The translations under genes and the position numbers were made by a program. Of a DNA stretch of 64,000 nucleotides, positions 13,971 through 25,265 are shown one piece after another. This DNA is from Cycas panzhihuaensis (Eukaryota > Cycadophyta): positions 110,615,741 to 110,679,740 of the forward strand of contig CM041465.1 of NCBI GenBank assembly GCA_023213395.1, given 5' to 3'. Each line of letters starts with the position of its first letter. Positions within the stretch are counted from its first letter, which is position 1. The notes beneath the pieces were generated by a model. The model made no database searches. It worked only from the letters and a program-made list of their open reading frames with translations, and had not been told where the DNA came from.

Positions 13971-14074
13971 TTGTTAGAAGACCTCGAGTATCACCATCTT
14001 CCTTTGTCAGATTCTGATTTGACTATGGAGGGATACTCTTCTGATTGGGCCTACCACACCTCAACCTTAGAAAT
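13971..14074 (+). pseudogene. G1 gag, 5' end (cut by C1)
   Basis: Encodes the N-terminal gag segment LPLSDSDLTMEGYSSDWAYH, also present in G2 (about 42900, minus strand) and partly in G3 (MEGYPSDWAYH near 28893). The frame runs into the C1 LTR at 14075. The gene resumes at 46354, where HVFPSSIP-GST-x-EGDEPLYY follows in register. The likely initiator is the ATG of MEGYSSD or one shortly upstream; G2 and G3 do not settle which. Confidence 0.65.
14070..14074. repeat. left target-site duplication of C1
   Basis: GAAAT flanks the left end of C1. The right copy is AAAAT at 46354-46358, one mismatch. It lies within G1 gag. Confidence 0.7.
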
Positions 14075-14707
14075 TGTTGAGAATAGAAGGTCCAACCCTC
14101 TAATAGCCACCAAGATCTATTACTTTCTTACAACTAGTTACAGAAATGAAATATACAAATTACATGCAAGTTCTTAAAACCAGATATTATACAGTAACAA
14201 GACAATGAAAGCCAAACATCACATGTGCACCCGATATAACGTGGTAAAACCCTAGCAGTGTGCTAGGGAAACATCCACACAAGAAAGGTAGCTTTCTTTA
14301 TTACTACAGAATGGAGAAAATAGTACATCACAGATACAGAGTGCTCTCTGAAACAACAATCAGCTACCGCCCTCTTCACTGTCCATTGCATAACATTACA
14401 ACATAATAAGAAAAGCCCTAAAACGGGCTACATGAGAGGGCATCCAAGACCTAAAATCTCAACCATAGAATCTAGGGTATTTTCATTATACGACCTTGAT
14501 TCTCTTTACACTTTAATAAGGTTTACATGGTCAATTTTTGGGTCAGGGGCTATTGCCCCTGAACCCCCTCCTAGCAGGCGTTCAGGTCCCCGCACCCCTC
14601 GACCAAGGGGCTCCGCCTTGGAACCCCCCGAGAAAGATTAGAGGGGGAAACCACGCTGAAAATAGGCCATAATTTTAGGCCTATAATTGTTGTCACAATA
14701 CCCAACA
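14075..14707 (-). repeat. C1 3' LTR
   Basis: Runs from TGTTGAGAATAG to CAATACCCAACA with short inverted ends. It is nearly identical to the other three copies of this LTR in the window except in a G/C-rich block (about 14558-14665) with hairpin-like GGGGCTCC...GGAACCCC, where length and sequence differ in every copy. Confidence 0.92.
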
Positions 14708-14725
14708 ATATCCACCTTGACAACA
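14708..14725 (-). other. C1 polypurine tract
   Basis: On the minus strand GTTGTCAAGGTGGATAT stands directly before the LTR start TGTTGGG. An AAGGTGGAGAT-TGTTGGG junction is common in plant Copia elements; C2 has the GGTGGAGAT form. Confidence 0.7.
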
Positions 14726-14755
14726 ATTACCCACTACCTTTCCTAGATCCTTCAT

Positions 14756-16417
14756 CATCTTTTCTGCAAGCTAAGAGAAGTCAAACACCATTTGAACTTC
14801 TCTAATGGTACTGGTTTGGTGAATATATCAGCACAATTATGATTGGTGTGAATCTTCTCAAGTGCCACTCCACCTGCTTCCACAACCTGTCTAACAAAAT
14901 GGTACTTTAGAGTAATATGCTTTGTTCTACTGTGATAAGCCAGATTCTTGGCTAGGTAGATAACACTTTGACTGTCACAAAATACCTTTACATTTTCCTG
15001 TCTCCTTCCAAGCTCAACCAATAGACCCTGTAACCAGATTGCTTCTTTACAAACATGTGCTGCAGCAACATATTCAGCTTCCGTGGTGGACAGTGTAATT
15101 GTACTCTGCAATTTGGACATCCAACTAACTGGACCATTTGCAAGAGTGAAAACATAACCTGAAGTAGACCTTCTTTTATCTAAATCTCCTATAAAATCTA
15201 AATCGACATATCCACAAACCTGATTTCCTATACCTCCAAAGGTGATGGAGTAATCACTAGTGCCTCTCAAATATCGAAACACCCATTTCACTGTAGTTCA
15301 ATACTCCTTTTCTGGTTTTTCCATAAACCTGCTAACTACACCGACTGCATGTGAAATATCAGGTCTTGTACATACCATAGCATACATTAAACTTCCTACT
15401 GCACTGGCATAAGGCACACGAGACATATAATCCTTTTCTTCTTCACTGCTAGGACTCATATTAGATGAAAGCTTAAAGTGGGAAGCCAAAGGAATACTCA
15501 CTGGTTTAACATTTGCCATCCCAAACCTGGTTAGCACCTTCTCCACATATTTTTACTGTGATAACCATAGCTTACCACTTTTCCTGTCTCTGTGTATCTC
15601 CATGCCTAAGATTTGTTTTGCAGTTCCTAGATCCTTCATGTCAAAAGTCCTAGCCAATTGAGCCTTTAGCTTGTTGATTTCTACCATGCTCTTGCTTGCA
15701 ACCAGCATGCCATCAACATATAATACCAAGATAATGAATAAGCCATTGTCCATAAATTTGAAGTAAACACAATGATCATACTCACTTCTTTTGAAATTTT
15801 GGCTCTCCATCAAGGCATCAAACTTCTTGTACCACTGCCTCAGTGATTGCTTCAAGCCATATAATGATTTCTTGAGCTTGCAAACAAGTCTTTTCCTGCC
15901 ATCTTGTACAAACCCCTCTGGTTGATCTATATAGATCTCCTCATCTAAATCTCCATGTAGAAAAGTTATTTTTACATCTAACTGCTCCAACTCTAAATTG
16001 AGAGAAGCTCACGATGCTACTTGAGACTCAAATTGAAACAAGTTTAACAACTGGTGAAAAGATCTCATGAAAGTCAATACCTGCTTTCTGAGCAAAGCCT
16101 TTTGCCACCAGTCATGCCCTGTATTTATCAATCTTTCCATCAACATCTGTTTTCCTTTTGAAAACCCACCTGCAACCAACAGTCTTCCTACCATGTGGAA
16201 GTTCTACCAAGTCCCATGAATGATTTTTCTTCAAGGCATCTATCTCTTCCTGCATAGCCCTTATACACTTCTCTCCGTGGATATCATCTACTGCTTCCTG
16301 ATAACATGTGGGCTCACCGTTATTAGAAACTAAAGCAATAGAAATAGAAGGGTTATACCTGTCAGGTAGATGACTGACTCGTGTAGATCTTCTAACTGTT
16401 GGCAGAGGAGTATCCAC
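14756..16417 (-). pseudogene. C1 reverse transcriptase and RNase H
   Basis: Reverse transcribes element RNA and removes the RNA strand. The minus strand reads VRRSTRVSHLPDRY, then WDLVELPHGRKTVGCRWVFK (RT start), DVKITFLHGDLDEEIYIDQPEGF, SLYGLKQS, and the catalytic box, then RNase H with STTEAEYVAA and DSQSVIYLAKN. The catalytic box is YVDGML at 15709-15720, where C2 and the family have YIDDML, so the second catalytic Asp is lost. Stops or frameshifts near 15296, 15550 and 16000 break the frame. The RNase H part (14756-15291) is open. Not functional as it stands. Confidence 0.88.
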
Positions 16418-16549
16418 TTGCTCCTATGGATCTGCTGGTGATTCATCTTTAGAAAGATCTTCATGCTCTTCTGATTCCACAGATGGATGCATTTCAAACT
16501 TAACTTATTGATGTTCATCTTGCTGCTCCTATTTTATTTTAGCTTCTAC

Positions 16550-17400
16550 ACTGTCTGATTTTACAAAGGGAGATTCATTAAATATGACATCTCTGTTAAT
16601 GGTGATTTTGTGGGCAGTAGGATCCCAAAACTTGTATCCCTTTACACCATCCTTATCACCATAAGCAACAAAGATATATCTCTTGGATTTTGGGTCTAAC
16701 TTTGAATGTTTACTTTTGTCAGTCCAAGCATAAGCATCACAACTAAAAACTTTTAAATTTGAATAATCACATGGATGTCCAGTCTATACCTCTTCAGGAA
16801 TCTTACAATCTATTGCAACTGATGGTGACCTATTTACCAGATAGCAAGATGTTTGGATAGCTTACGCCTGACCTGCTCCACTCCTGCATTACTTAGCATG
16901 CTTCTTGCTCTTTCTAGGAGTGTCCTATTCATGTGCTCAGCAATGCCATTTTGCTGTGGAGTATAGCTAGCGGTCTTGTATCTCTTGATCCCAACTTCTC
17001 TGTAATAGTTCTCAAATTCCACGGAGTTGAACTCACCTCGATTGTCAATTCTTAAACATTTGATTGTCTTGCTAGTACTATTCTCAACTAAATCCTTGAA
17101 CTGCTTAAACACACTGAAAACTTCAGATTTCTTTTTCAAAAAATAGACCCATACCTTCCTAGAGTAATCATCTATAAATGTGATAAAATACAATGATCCT
17201 CCACAAGATATTTTAGGGACTGGTCACCATACATCTGAATGTATGTAATCCAGAATGCCTTTACTAGTGTGACTCGCTACTTTAAACCTGAGTCTACACT
17301 GTTTTCCAAAAACACAATGTTCTGAGCCAAATCTGAAAGCTGCAAGTTAGGAAGTAACTTACGGTTTATCAGCACCTTAAGTCCTTTCTCACTCATGTGC
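16550..17400 (-). pseudogene. C1 integrase
   Basis: DDE integrase that joins element cDNA to host DNA. Visible blocks on the minus strand are FITFIDDYSRKVWVYF (first Asp), CLRIDNRGEFNS (second Asp; the usual DNGGEF has become DNRGEF) and YTPQQNGIAEHMNRTLLERARSM (catalytic Glu). The zinc-binding N-terminus lies toward 17400 (GHMSEKG). The frame is lost after ERARSMLSNAGVEQ, where the LVNRSPS region of C2 is frameshifted. It lies between protease and RT, the Copia order. Confidence 0.85.
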
Positions 17401-17408
17401 CCAAGTCT

Positions 17409-18697
17409 TTAATGCCATAGCTGAGCAGGATCTTCTGCAGTCTTTGATGCTATAGTTGTTTGGTTGACATCTGTACTTCCCACTAAAATATAAAGATTTC
17501 CTCTCTTTAAGGCTTTTATAACAACCAAGGCGCCCTTTGACACCTTTAGTACTCCTTCATGACCTATATGCTTAAAACCACTCGAATCTAATTCACCCAA
17601 GGAAATCAGGTTCCTTTTCAAATCAGGTACATGTCTAACCTTAGTTAATGTTCTAACTACCCCATCGAACATCTTGATTCTGATGCTACCAATGCCCACT
17701 ATCTTATAAGAAACTTCATTTCCCATAAGCACATCACCACCATCAAGAGGTTGGTATGATGAAAACCAACTCCTATGTGGACACATGTGGTGCGAAGCAC
17801 CAGAATCTAATAACCAGTCATGGTGATAATGAGAAACATTACAAGCAACCAAGACATCATCATCCATACCTTCATTCGACTCCACCGACGGTTGCCTCCT
17901 TGGCAGGATCTTCCTTTTTCTGGAACTCCTTCCTTTTGTAACAATCCTTCTTGAGGTGACCGGTCTTATTACAATGCCAACACCTGAGCTTACTCTTTTT
18001 ACTCTTTGACTTGGATCTTGATATATCCACAGGTTTTGTCCTCTCTCAAACGTTCTACCCCTTACTGTCATAGCTTTTGGTGTGGAGGTTTCAAGACTAG
18101 ACTTCCTCCGCACTTCTTCCATTAGCAAAGCACTCTGTGAGTCATATTCTAATTCATCCGTAGTGCTAAAACTAATTGAGGTGACAATATTATCCCGTGA
18201 TTCGTGTAATGAGCATAACAGGGTAACTGCCTTGTCTTCATCCTCAATTTTAACATCAATACTAGCCAATTGATAAATAAGAGTATTGAAAACATTTAAA
18301 TGGTTAGCAATCTTTATACCTTCCTTCATCCATAACGAGTACAGTTACCTCTTTAGGTAGATTCAGTTTGTTATTGATTTGGTCATATATACAGGCCTTC
18401 CAACCAGGTCCATAATCCTATTGCTGTCTACTCCCCTGCGATGTTAAACAAAACTTTATCTGCCAAGCACAATCGTATTGTGCTAAGTGCCTTTTTGTGT
18501 AAATCATCCCATTCATCATCGTCCATTCCCGTGGGTTTCTTCAATTTTCCTGTAAGGGATTTGTACAAACCCTACTGTATAAGAATATCGTACGCTTTTA
18601 GCTTCCACAACTCGAAGTTATTCTTGCCATTGAATTTCTCCACCTTAAACTTTGCACTCGCCAGTTTCGCCATTTGGTGTAGAAAAGTCGACACCAT
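17409..18697 (-). pseudogene. C1 gag and protease
   Basis: Gag packages element RNA and the protease matures the polyprotein. The likely start is the ATG at 18697 (MVSTFLHQMAKLASAKF). Gag continues with KVEKFNGKNNFELWKLKAYDIL, interrupted by several stops. A C-x2-C-x4-H-x4-C zinc knuckle (CWHCNKTGHLKKDC, around 17950-18000) is in a different frame from its surroundings, so there are compensating frameshifts. The protease has WLLDSGASHHMCP (catalytic DSG) near 17810, followed by a GAG-pre-integrase segment. Confidence 0.85.
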
Positions 18698-18729
18698 AAA
18701 CCTTCACAAACTTGCTGCAAGAAAAAGAG

Positions 18730-18743
18730 TGGCTCTGATACCA
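18730..18743 (-). other. C1 primer-binding site (initiator tRNA-Met)
   Basis: The minus strand reads TGGTATCAGAGCCA, complementary to the 3' end of plant initiator tRNA-Met, two bases inside the 5' LTR. It is identical in C2 at 63278-63291. Confidence 0.93.
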
Positions 18744-18745
18744 CT

Positions 18746-18798
18746 TGTTGAGAATAGAAGGTCCAACCCTCCAACAACCACCAAGATCTATTACTTTC
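18746..18798 (-). repeat. C1 5' LTR, left fragment
   Basis: The first 53 bases (plus-strand order) of the C1 5' LTR, ending in ACTTTC where G2 is inserted. The other 580 bases are at 45774-46353. Confidence 0.92.
18794..18798. repeat. left target-site duplication of G2
   Basis: CTTTC, repeated exactly at 45769-45773, in the C1 LTR. Confidence 0.9.
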
Positions 18799-21367
18799 TG
18801 GATGTGCGTCTATGGGATAGATACCTAACTAATAGGTGTGGTAAGAGTGGGTGGTGATGTGACTGAAGGAGAGACCTATGAGGAAAGTAATTACCACGCA
18901 GAGCGCCCCATGCACCAGAGCGCGAGTTCAGGATCTGTAATGGAATATGGCTACTAGAAAGTGATCCTCCACCACTTCAAACAAAGGGAGAAGATGCGTA
19001 GGGCAAGCCTGGGTTGACCTAGGGACAGGACCCTCCCACCCTTGGATGGCCGAAAGAGGAAGGAGAATATCCAAGAAGAATAGATCAAGGATATGCCTAA
19101 ACAAGCTAACCGGGTACACAAGCAACGCGGGAGGCAAGAGACTTGTGCGGCTAAGAAGAGGAGGAAAGGTGAAAGGGTGGGTCCTATAGCCTTTCCTATG
19201 GGTAATAAAGATACATGTAAATAAACAATTAAAGCATAACCAAAAGCAAGATCAAATTTCCCCTTTTTGTTTTCCCATGTGTTAATTACTAAGAAGAAAT
19301 CAAAAAGGAAAAAAGGTAGCAGGGTAGAGTAAGATGTGCACCTAGGCTGAGAGTGTACATGACGAAGGCCTTCTCGAGGGGCACCAAGCTACTCCACGTG
19401 GCACGTTGGATGCGGAATGTTGCGGCGGATTGAAAAGGGGCTCCCTTACCTTCCCCAGAAAAATACCAAATACAATGCCAAGGAAAGAAAGGAAGTAAAT
19501 GCTAATAACTGAAGAAGTGCGAAAGTACGATGTGCATGAGGGCACTTACCGGCAACGGAGCTAACGGATAATATCCTCCATGCTCCTCAAGTACCTGCAA
19601 GCAATGGCAACCTCTCCCTTCCCAGAGGAAGGATACTAACATGCAATACAAGATCCTAATAATATATGTCTAAATAGTATGAATATGAATCTAAACACAC
19701 ATGTATTAGTATCACCCAACGATGAAAGTACGTAAAAGAAGGTAACCAAAGCGAAGGTGAATGACCGGTAAGCCTCGGAGTGGCCCACCTCCCGCAAATG
19801 ATGCCCTAACCTCCCCCCAAGAGCCACAAGGCAGCGAGGAAAAGGCCAAGAGAGACGGCTGGAAATGGCAACAAGGAGGCAAAGAGGAGCCAAGGAATGC
19901 CTACGACAAACCAGGATGCTATGAAGAGCAAGTCGGGCAGCCAGAAAGAAAGTTGGGCAAAGACTAGTGATTAAGACTTATGTAAGTTGCCCAAACCTAG
20001 ACCTAAGCCCTCAAACTAGTGCTGCAACTTGTGACAGCGTTGATTTCAGCAGCTAAATGAGGGCTAACAAACCCTTGTTTGTGTGCTAAGGATAGCACGA
20101 GGCGATAGGTAGGCTTTGGGGGGCTTAGAGCTGCTTAGGGAGCGTGGAAGGTGGTACGGAATCCACCCAGCTCCTTCCCAAAGCCTATGCCAACCCTTAA
20201 TGCCACTGCCTTGAGCAGTAAACATAGGCAAGAGGCATAAAGACGGTGGCAAAACAACCCACTAAAAGGAAGAAAACCAAACTCACAAGGACAAGCAGGG
20301 AGCAAGCAAGATGGAGCATTAATATCACGAGAAAAAGCAACGCAAATCAAGAAATACCTGAGCGAGGGAGGCAAGAGACTTGCCTCAGCCAAGGGGCAGT
20401 GAAGAGGGGTTGAGAAATTAGCCCAGATCTGTGTTGTAGCAGGTTTGGGATCCTGCTAAGGAGGTTGGAAGGGAAACACCTGCACTTGAAGCACTTGAGG
20501 ACTGCCTGGAGCAAAGATCTACTGGAACCTCTCCAAGGGGCCCTCTCCAAGGTGCGTGAGGGGCTGGGAGAATGTCCTAGCCATACCAAAGGAGAGCAGG
20601 GCATTGTAGGAGGCAGTCTGTGGTAGCGGCAGCGAGCAGAGGAGAGCGAGCCTGACCATGTTTCCTTGAGGAGCTATTTAAGAGTGAGCCAAAAAGTTCC
20701 AAAAATGAGTAATTCATGCCTTAAATAGCCAACCTAAACCCTAAAGCGAGCGATTAGGGCGCGGCGGGAGAGTTAAGTCACGAGCCACGTGGCAGTTTCG
20801 CAATAAATACGAAATTGCCATGGCGGATTTTAAAAAATAAAATAGAACAGTCGTACCGCCGTAAACTCTGTGGTACCATGAATATTCCAAAGATCTGCGA
20901 AAAATTCATGCAGACGAACCTAGAGGCAAAAAATAGGCCGGCTAGCCTAGGTTGAGGCGATTGACAAAAAGGGCCAATGGGGGGCTGAGACACCTACCCG
21001 GGGCAAACAAGCCAACAAACGGGTCCAATAGAGCAAAAATTCGACTCGAGTAAAGTGGCAAGTCGACCAAATGATGACGGGTCATCACATGGGCGGAGGT
21101 GACACAAACCTAGTGGATCTTGAAGCGAGGAGGACAGATGCGGGAAGTGGAGTGGCCACCAGGGTGCCACACTCGCTGGGAGTATGCCCCTGCTATAGTC
21201 GTCATAGGCTAAAATAAGTGTGGACGACGACAAAGTCACCCACAAAGCCACACACATGCAGACATGCAAGCAAACAATCATCAAATGAAAGCGAAGATAA
21301 TGCGAGAAACATACCTGCACTTACCTGAGTCGGTGATTCTGTATCTATTCCCGGGAGCCGGGAAACA
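18799..21367 (-). repeat. G2 3' LTR (about 2.57 kb)
   Basis: Plus-strand ends are TGGATGTGCG and CCGGGAAACA. It is very similar by eye to 43184-45768, with scattered substitutions and small indels clustered near 20820-20900 and 20990-21050. On the minus strand a TATA-like CTATTTAAGG (about 20720) precedes GAATTACTCATTTTTGG. No gene is seen inside. Confidence 0.9.
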
Positions 21368-21383
21368 CTGCCCCCTTGACAGC
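21368..21383 (-). other. G2 polypurine tract
   Basis: The minus strand reads GCTGTCAAGGGGGCAG directly before the LTR start TGTTTCCC, the same motif as in G0 and G1. Confidence 0.85.
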
Positions 21384-21705
21384 AGAGCCTTTAGCTCGGA
21401 GCACAGTGTGATGGCGAATGCTGGCAACACAACTGTTAGTAGCACATGTGTATATAGATATATCAATCAAGATCATAATAGTAGGCAAGGGTGCCGGCGA
21501 GTGTCATGGCAGAACGCGTGGATACGAAAGCGGTAGTGGAGACAACATAGGGGCTACCTATGAGCCACCTGGGAACCAACTGGAAAACATAAGAGAGGTG
21601 AGGGGGCTGCCCCCACCACAAAAGATGCAGAAGAGCATGTATAGTCAAGTAAAGAGTAAGCAAATGGTAGGCACCATAGTTTTACCTCATTAGTAGCCAG
21701 GTTTC

Positions 21706-22203
21706 GGAGGTGCGAACGGATCGTAAAGCAAAGTGTGAGATGACCTGGGGCTTGGGCGACAGGAGGGCCATACAAGCCTCAGGGACGGTCAACAAGGAGA
21801 GTAAGGTGGCGCTCAAGGATGAGGCGAAAGAGACTATCTGCCTTAGCGTTGAGGGCCTGAGGGATATGTTGGATATCGATGGAAGAGAAGCGGGCCAGGA
21901 GGGATCTGGCAGCAAAAGCAAAAGTCCTCAAGTGAGGGCACCGCACCTGGTAAACCTAGGTGAGATGAGACACCACAACTTGAGAGTCACAAAATAAAAC
22001 GATAGGTCCGTGATGAAAACAGAGAGCATTAGTAAGGGCTTCAATAACAGTTGTATACTCAGCTTCGTTGTTAGTAGCCTCTAGGAGGAAGATCCCAGAG
22101 TGGAGGAGATCCTGTCCAGAGGGGCTGCAGAGAATCCAAGCAGCAATAGAAGGTCCAGGATTACCGCGGCTTCCGCCGTCGATAAAGATGTAGACGGACA
22201 TAA
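21706..22203 (-). pseudogene. G2 additional RNase H (aRNH)
   Basis: RNase H fold that degrades RNA in RNA-DNA hybrids, here located after the integrase as in Tat-lineage elements. It starts MSVYIFIDGGSRGNPGPS; all four acidic residues are seen: ID-GGS, NNEAEYT, FCDSQVV and KADSLF. One amber stop follows SHLT (plus 21956-21958), where G1 has a Gln codon, consistent with CAG to TAG change. The C-terminal part HIPQALNAKADSL reads on beyond it. It lies 320 bases before the polypurine tract. Confidence 0.82.
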
Positions 22204-23399
22204 GTGACACAAAATCCAGGCAGTTAATAGATAATGAAAGCAGCACTCGAAAAGTAAGCAAAAGGTGGCCGTGAAGGGTAGGAGGACCTAGCAACGAGGT
22301 TACCCAGGGCGAGAGTAAGCGATCCGATCACCGGCAGAGAGTGGTCAGGAGGAAAGGCCTCTGGGGCGCCAAAAGGTCGCTTTAGAAAGCGAAACATGCC
22401 CCCAAGCGGGGGAGCATTCCCTTTGGGGATCCCAAGAGTGAGAAAGGGCCGCGGAAATGAGTCCAGGGAGACGAAACGAGCCAAATGAGTATAAACTCGG
22501 GCACGCACGGGAATAGCGCGTAAAACGATGCAGAAGGGCCCTAGCAAAAGCGCAATAATGAGGCACCATAAATGCCCTTGCAAGGGAGGGCAGAAAGGGT
22601 CTCAATACAACACAATTGGTGACAGGGCTAGAAGGCAAAGGTGATCAGGGTAATGAGATGGTCTCAATGACTGACACAAGACCAAAAATGGAGGATATGC
22701 CCATTGGGGCCCCCGCCTATATAAGGAAATTAACGGGAAAATGGATTCATTTTCACCGGCTCTCGTACGAAACCAGAGCCATTCCTTTACGTAGCAGAGC
22801 GTCGCCCAACTTTGGAGGCACGCAGAGGGAGATCGGACCGTCAGATCGGAGGGCAGAGAGAGCCCGGTAGCGGCCAAATGGGACGACATGGTGGTAGCGA
22901 GACCAGATCCAGTGAGTGGATATCACTAAACCCAACCCATTTCGAAGTTCAAAGTTTGTTGGTTTTTTTAAGGTTTTTGTATGGTTTTAGTGCCTCTTAT
23001 GGGCAATCAGAGGCCTCTCAGAGTCTGAATCAGACCCAGAAAGAGGCGGGGACCTGGGCATTAAGGAGCCCTGGTCCCGGTGGGCCCCACGGGGTCCACC
23101 AGAAGAAAATTTTTATTTTTTTTGGCAGAAATCCCCCCTTTCAGGGGATCGCTGGTTCATCTGCAGTAATGATCGTGGTCTTGATCATTCTGTGGGACCC
23201 GATCATGCATGGGACCCGTGCCAAACTTAGCGGTATCGCTAAGTTTGGCGTGGTACGAAGGCAGAAAGGCAGAAAAACAGATGCGAGGGCCAAAAGAGCC
23301 CCAAATCTCAGGTAGAGAGAGATTTGAGAGAGTGAGGGATGGTAGTAACTAACATAAGACTAACTTTGAGTTGTTTTTGGTGTGAGCAGGCTGTTATCG
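22204..23399 (+). other. G2 region between aRNH and antisense PMD gene; candidate antisense promoter
   Basis: No domain is recognised in about 1.2 kb. It contains a strong inverted repeat at 23220-23249 (13-base arms GCCAAACTTAGCG and its complement around GTAT), a purine-rich stretch, a possible donor CTCAG|GTAGAGAG near 23311 and an acceptor GTGAGCAG ending at 23399. It probably holds the promoter and first exon of the antisense gene. A 167-residue open frame here (22812-23315) matches nothing recognisable. Confidence 0.4.
23220..23249. promoter_or_regulatory. palindrome upstream of antisense gene, G2
   Basis: Perfect 13-base arms (GCCAAACTTAGCG and its reverse complement) flank GTAT. G1 has the related palindrome at 55752-55779, and the half-site AACTTAGCG-(G/A)TACC occurs in both G3 LTRs upstream of the TATA box. 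A binding-site role is inferred. Confidence 0.5.
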
Positions 23400-24571
23400 T
23401 GGTAGATAACCTCGAGAATGTAGGTATGGCCATGTTGAGCTACATGGAGATGGCGACGTAGGAGGATAGGGAGATCCTACAGAGGTGTGGCCTATACAAG
23501 GCCCTCAAGACACCTCAATACACATCGGATCAGAGACTGTTGGTCGACATAGTGTCCCATTGGGACAGGAGGAGACATGTATTCCACCTACCACAAGTAG
23601 GTGATGTGACGGTCACGCCGAGAGACATCCGGCGGATACTGGGAGTTCCAGCGACAGGGAGGCCAGTGAGACTAGGGATGCTGCCCTAGCGAGGCGACAT
23701 CTGAGGTAGCCCTATTCTTCACAGGAGCTGATAGATGGGAGTGGAGGAGCCCCCTCAGCATCTTGATGTTAGGGATTCCTCAGGTGAGGAAACTGGTCAT
23801 ACTGTGCATTCTGTTCCAGATTTCCCAGAAGCAAAACTATAGGGAGGTACCAGGTGGATGGTTAGATGTAGTTCGCCACTACGAAGCTGGCGAGAGGATG
23901 GGCCGGCGGCCACGATGGCGAACCTCATCGCCCAGCTGGATACTATCAGGATGACCGACAAAGGTGGATTGTCATATAGCACACTATTGCAGTGTTGGTT
24001 CTTCGATCACTTCACGACAGTGGCACTAGCGGGGGGACCACACCCCATCATAGAGCAGGCCCCGATGGTCCACAGGTGGTAGACTCGGTTGAGGGGGATA
24101 GAGGATAGGGCCCATGTTTGACGATCAGTGGAGGCCACGTCACTAGACCTCCTCACGCTACCAGACTACATAGTAGAGCCCTATAGGACAATGAGGTGGG
24201 ATAGTGGCAGGCAGGCGGAGGCGGGGAGTGCCTGAGGCGATGGCGGAGGCAGCGAAGATGACGGAGATGATGGGGCCAGCCCGTCACGACCTGCAGGGGA
24301 GGCAGGTCCCTCAGGGACAGCGAGAGATGCAGAGGGTCCATCTGGGGCTGCCGGAGGAGAGGCAGGACCGTCTGGAGCACAGGGCGAGATCAGGGGACCC
24401 GTGACCAGGGCCCGCAGGCTGCGGATCGTGATGGGATCCAGAGGAATGAGAGTTGGGCCCGCCCCCACGAGGAGGGAGGCCCAGGCAGAGGAGGTGCCAG
24501 AGGACGGGCACCCGTGGCTGGTGGAGAGCTAGGAGGGGAGGATCTTGCGACTAGAGGAGCCGTGACCCGCA
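23400..24571 (+). pseudogene. antisense plant mobile domain gene, main exon, G2 copy
   Basis: This exon lies on the strand opposite to G2 pol. After the acceptor it reads AVIVVDNLENVGMAMLSYMEM, then LLVDIVSHWDRRRHVFHLP and VGDVTVTPRDIRRILGV, the core of the plant mobile domain. Later come LLQCWFFDHF (near 23995) and YIVEPYRTMRWDS (near 24170), which match the C-terminal half of that domain. An acidic Gly/Ser/Pro-rich tail and VTRARRLRIVM follow. A stop at about 23459 (TAG, where G1 has CAG) and a frameshift near 23690 break it. Family function: MAIN/MAIL proteins act in gene and transposon silencing; a role here is unknown. Confidence 0.65.
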
Positions 24572-24675
24572 GTGAGACCTAACCCTTTCCAGAGTTGTTT
24601 GGCATCCAGATAGATGTTTGGTTTGATTTGATCATGGTGAGATGTAAACTGACACATGGCATGTTGTATTAGCAG
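24572..24675 (+). other. conserved intron-like segment, G2 copy
   Basis: Starts GTGAGACCTAACC and ends TATTAGCAG, 104 bases. The G1 equivalent starts GTGAGACCTAACC and ends TATTGGCAG (111 bases), and G0 has 125 bases with GTGAGAC and TTTACAG. Both ends are conserved while the middle varies, as expected of an intron. Confidence 0.6.
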
Positions 24676-25265
24676 GTACAGCAGAGATCAAGAGATTAAT
24701 AAAGGCTGTGGTGAGGGAGATATTCCCTCAGGTATACGCAGAGGAGCAACCACCCATCCAGGCAGGTGATGAGCCTAGAGCAGCAGGTGCCCACGCAGAG
24801 GCATTCACACCGTTGGTGAGGGCGAGGGACATATGGGCTACGGAGTCCCAAGAGCATGTGGCATCCTGGGGATGACTGCAGCAGGAGAGGGATGACGCAA
24901 GATACGAGAGGGATGAGCTATGCGGATGGGTACAGGCTCTAGAGGCCTGAGGCGGAAGCGGCGGAGATGCAGGCGGGACCGGTGGCAGTCATCACAGAGC
25001 ATCTCAGGGTGATAGAGGAAGCACTCCAGGGAGAGCGGGATTGTATCCAAGCCCAATACGATCAGCTGGTAGCACAGATGGTATCAAGGTCGAGCTAGAG
25101 CAGGACACATACCCACACGGTGGCGACGACCCCGAGACGGCCGAGAGATGAGGAGAGCGAGGTGGGCAGCTCGCAGAGGCCCAGGAGGAGCCTCAGAGGC
25201 ATGTGGTCCCTAGGAGAGGGATCACATAGACCAGGAGATGGTACCCCAGGAGCGGGGCAACAGTA
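24676..25265 (+). pseudogene. antisense gene, last exon (coiled-coil part), G2 copy
   Basis: After the acceptor the exon reads VQQRS, then past a stop a charged stretch ERDDARYERDELCGWVQALEA near 24885 that looks like a short coiled coil, then Gly/Arg-rich and Glu/Gln-rich segments ending near GATVVGYVH at about 25270. The G1 minus strand has the same order (ERDDVRCETDELRRRVQALE). Stops break both. No known domain is recognised; the assignment as the C-terminus of the PMD protein rests on position and shared decay. Confidence 0.45.

Noticed and set aside
22812-23315. 167-residue frame upstream of the G2 antisense PMD exon
   Set aside because: It is not retained in G1 at the same place and crosses a palindrome and a probable intron; treated as regulatory or leader sequence.
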